Positions 63,945 to 64,000 of a stretch of 64,000 bases of DNA are shown here, piece after piece. The position numbers and the translations under genes are program-made. This stretch comes from Holophagae bacterium (lineage in GTDB: Bacteria > Acidobacteriota > Holophagae > Acanthopleuribacterales > Acanthopleuribacteraceae): NCBI GenBank assembly GCA_030429565.1, contig JAUIFE010000021.1, positions 1-64,000 of the forward strand, given 5' to 3'. Each line of letters begins with the position of its first letter. Position 1 is the first letter of the stretch. The notes beneath the pieces were generated by a model, which was not told the DNA's origin, made no database searches, and saw only the letters and a program-made list of their open reading frames with translations.

Positions 63945-64000
63945 TTCGAATTCCTCCCCTAAGCATTTAAAGCACGGAATCTTAACATGGAGATCTTTCA
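63945..64000 (-). promoter_or_regulatory. HU gene upstream region (partial)
   Basis: Contains the GGAGG ribosome binding site (around 63952-63956) and a TAAGAT-like element (63973-63984 region on the minus strand) that could be a -10 box. The -35 region would be at or beyond the window edge. Confidence 0.35.

Noticed and set aside
1-64000. tRNA or rRNA genes, CRISPR arrays, insertion sequences or prophage genes anywhere in the window
   Set aside because: No T-arm/acceptor combinations, regularly spaced repeats, transposases, integrases or phage structural genes were recognised by reading; a covariance-model scan would be needed to exclude a missed tRNA.

Overview
The window is bacterial chromosome, roughly 55-58 % G+C, with dense Gram-negative-type gene content: lipoprotein and Tat signals, a two-membrane style secretome, FadD and acyl-CoA dehydrogenase, a fused B12-dependent isobutyryl-CoA mutase, and a futalosine-pathway (menaquinone) hydrolase. 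Eukaryote-like Ser/Thr kinases, an ECF sigma/TPR-kinase pair and large beta-propeller secreted proteins fit Acidobacteriota best, possibly an Acanthopleuribacter-like marine lineage. That placement is inference from gene content, not proof. No rRNA, tRNA, CRISPR array, transposase or prophage gene was recognised.

Layout. 1-422: contig-end-like 127-bp exact repeat. 423-6332 (minus): a protein of unknown function downstream of a very large protein with four PilZ domains fused to a Ser/Thr kinase. 6849-9095: an SLC12-type transporter. 9762-11438: FadD. 12082-13164: receiver-adenylate cyclase. 14165-14635: secreted PDZ protein. 15261-16478: receiver-histidine kinase, sharing a bidirectional terminator with a STAS protein. 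17796-18498: small toxin-antitoxin-like pair. 18511-22785 (minus): acyl-CoA dehydrogenase, MqnB, a membrane histidine kinase translationally coupled to MqnB, and a glycerophosphodiesterase. 23230-26685: IcmF, followed by a cysteine-motif protein of unknown function.

27567-29450 (minus) is the most unusual single gene: a GHKL/MORC-like ATPase with a C-terminal PD-(D/E)XK nuclease-like motif, a candidate defence or DNA-processing protein. It is followed by a 1271-residue secreted BNR/sortilin-like propeller protein, whose close paralogue (a predicted lipoprotein) lies at 53097-56924. Then come a GMC oxidoreductase with its Tat-exported small subunit, an SDR, an ECF sigma/TPR-kinase pair, a secreted alpha/beta hydrolase with a tandem beta-domain, and a small secreted protein.

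44105-52690 is a complete SUF iron-sulfur operon (Rrf2 regulator, sufBCDSU, sufT) extended by two different Mrp/ApbC ATPases, one with an N-terminal MIP18 domain and one with a C-terminal DUF971 domain. The right end holds a MarR regulator, a NarL-type regulator whose phospho-acceptor Asp is Glu, a CHASE/PAS-type histidine kinase, a dihydrolipoamide-dehydrogenase-like flavoprotein and HU.

Functionally the window mixes respiratory and redox housekeeping (SUF, MqnB, GMC, Lpd), acyl-CoA and branched-chain carbon metabolism (FadD, ACAD, IcmF), and a heavy load of signalling proteins. Many long open frames opposite real genes are high-GC shadows and were left out. Starts were moved where a Shine-Dalgarno site or domain boundary supported a different codon.
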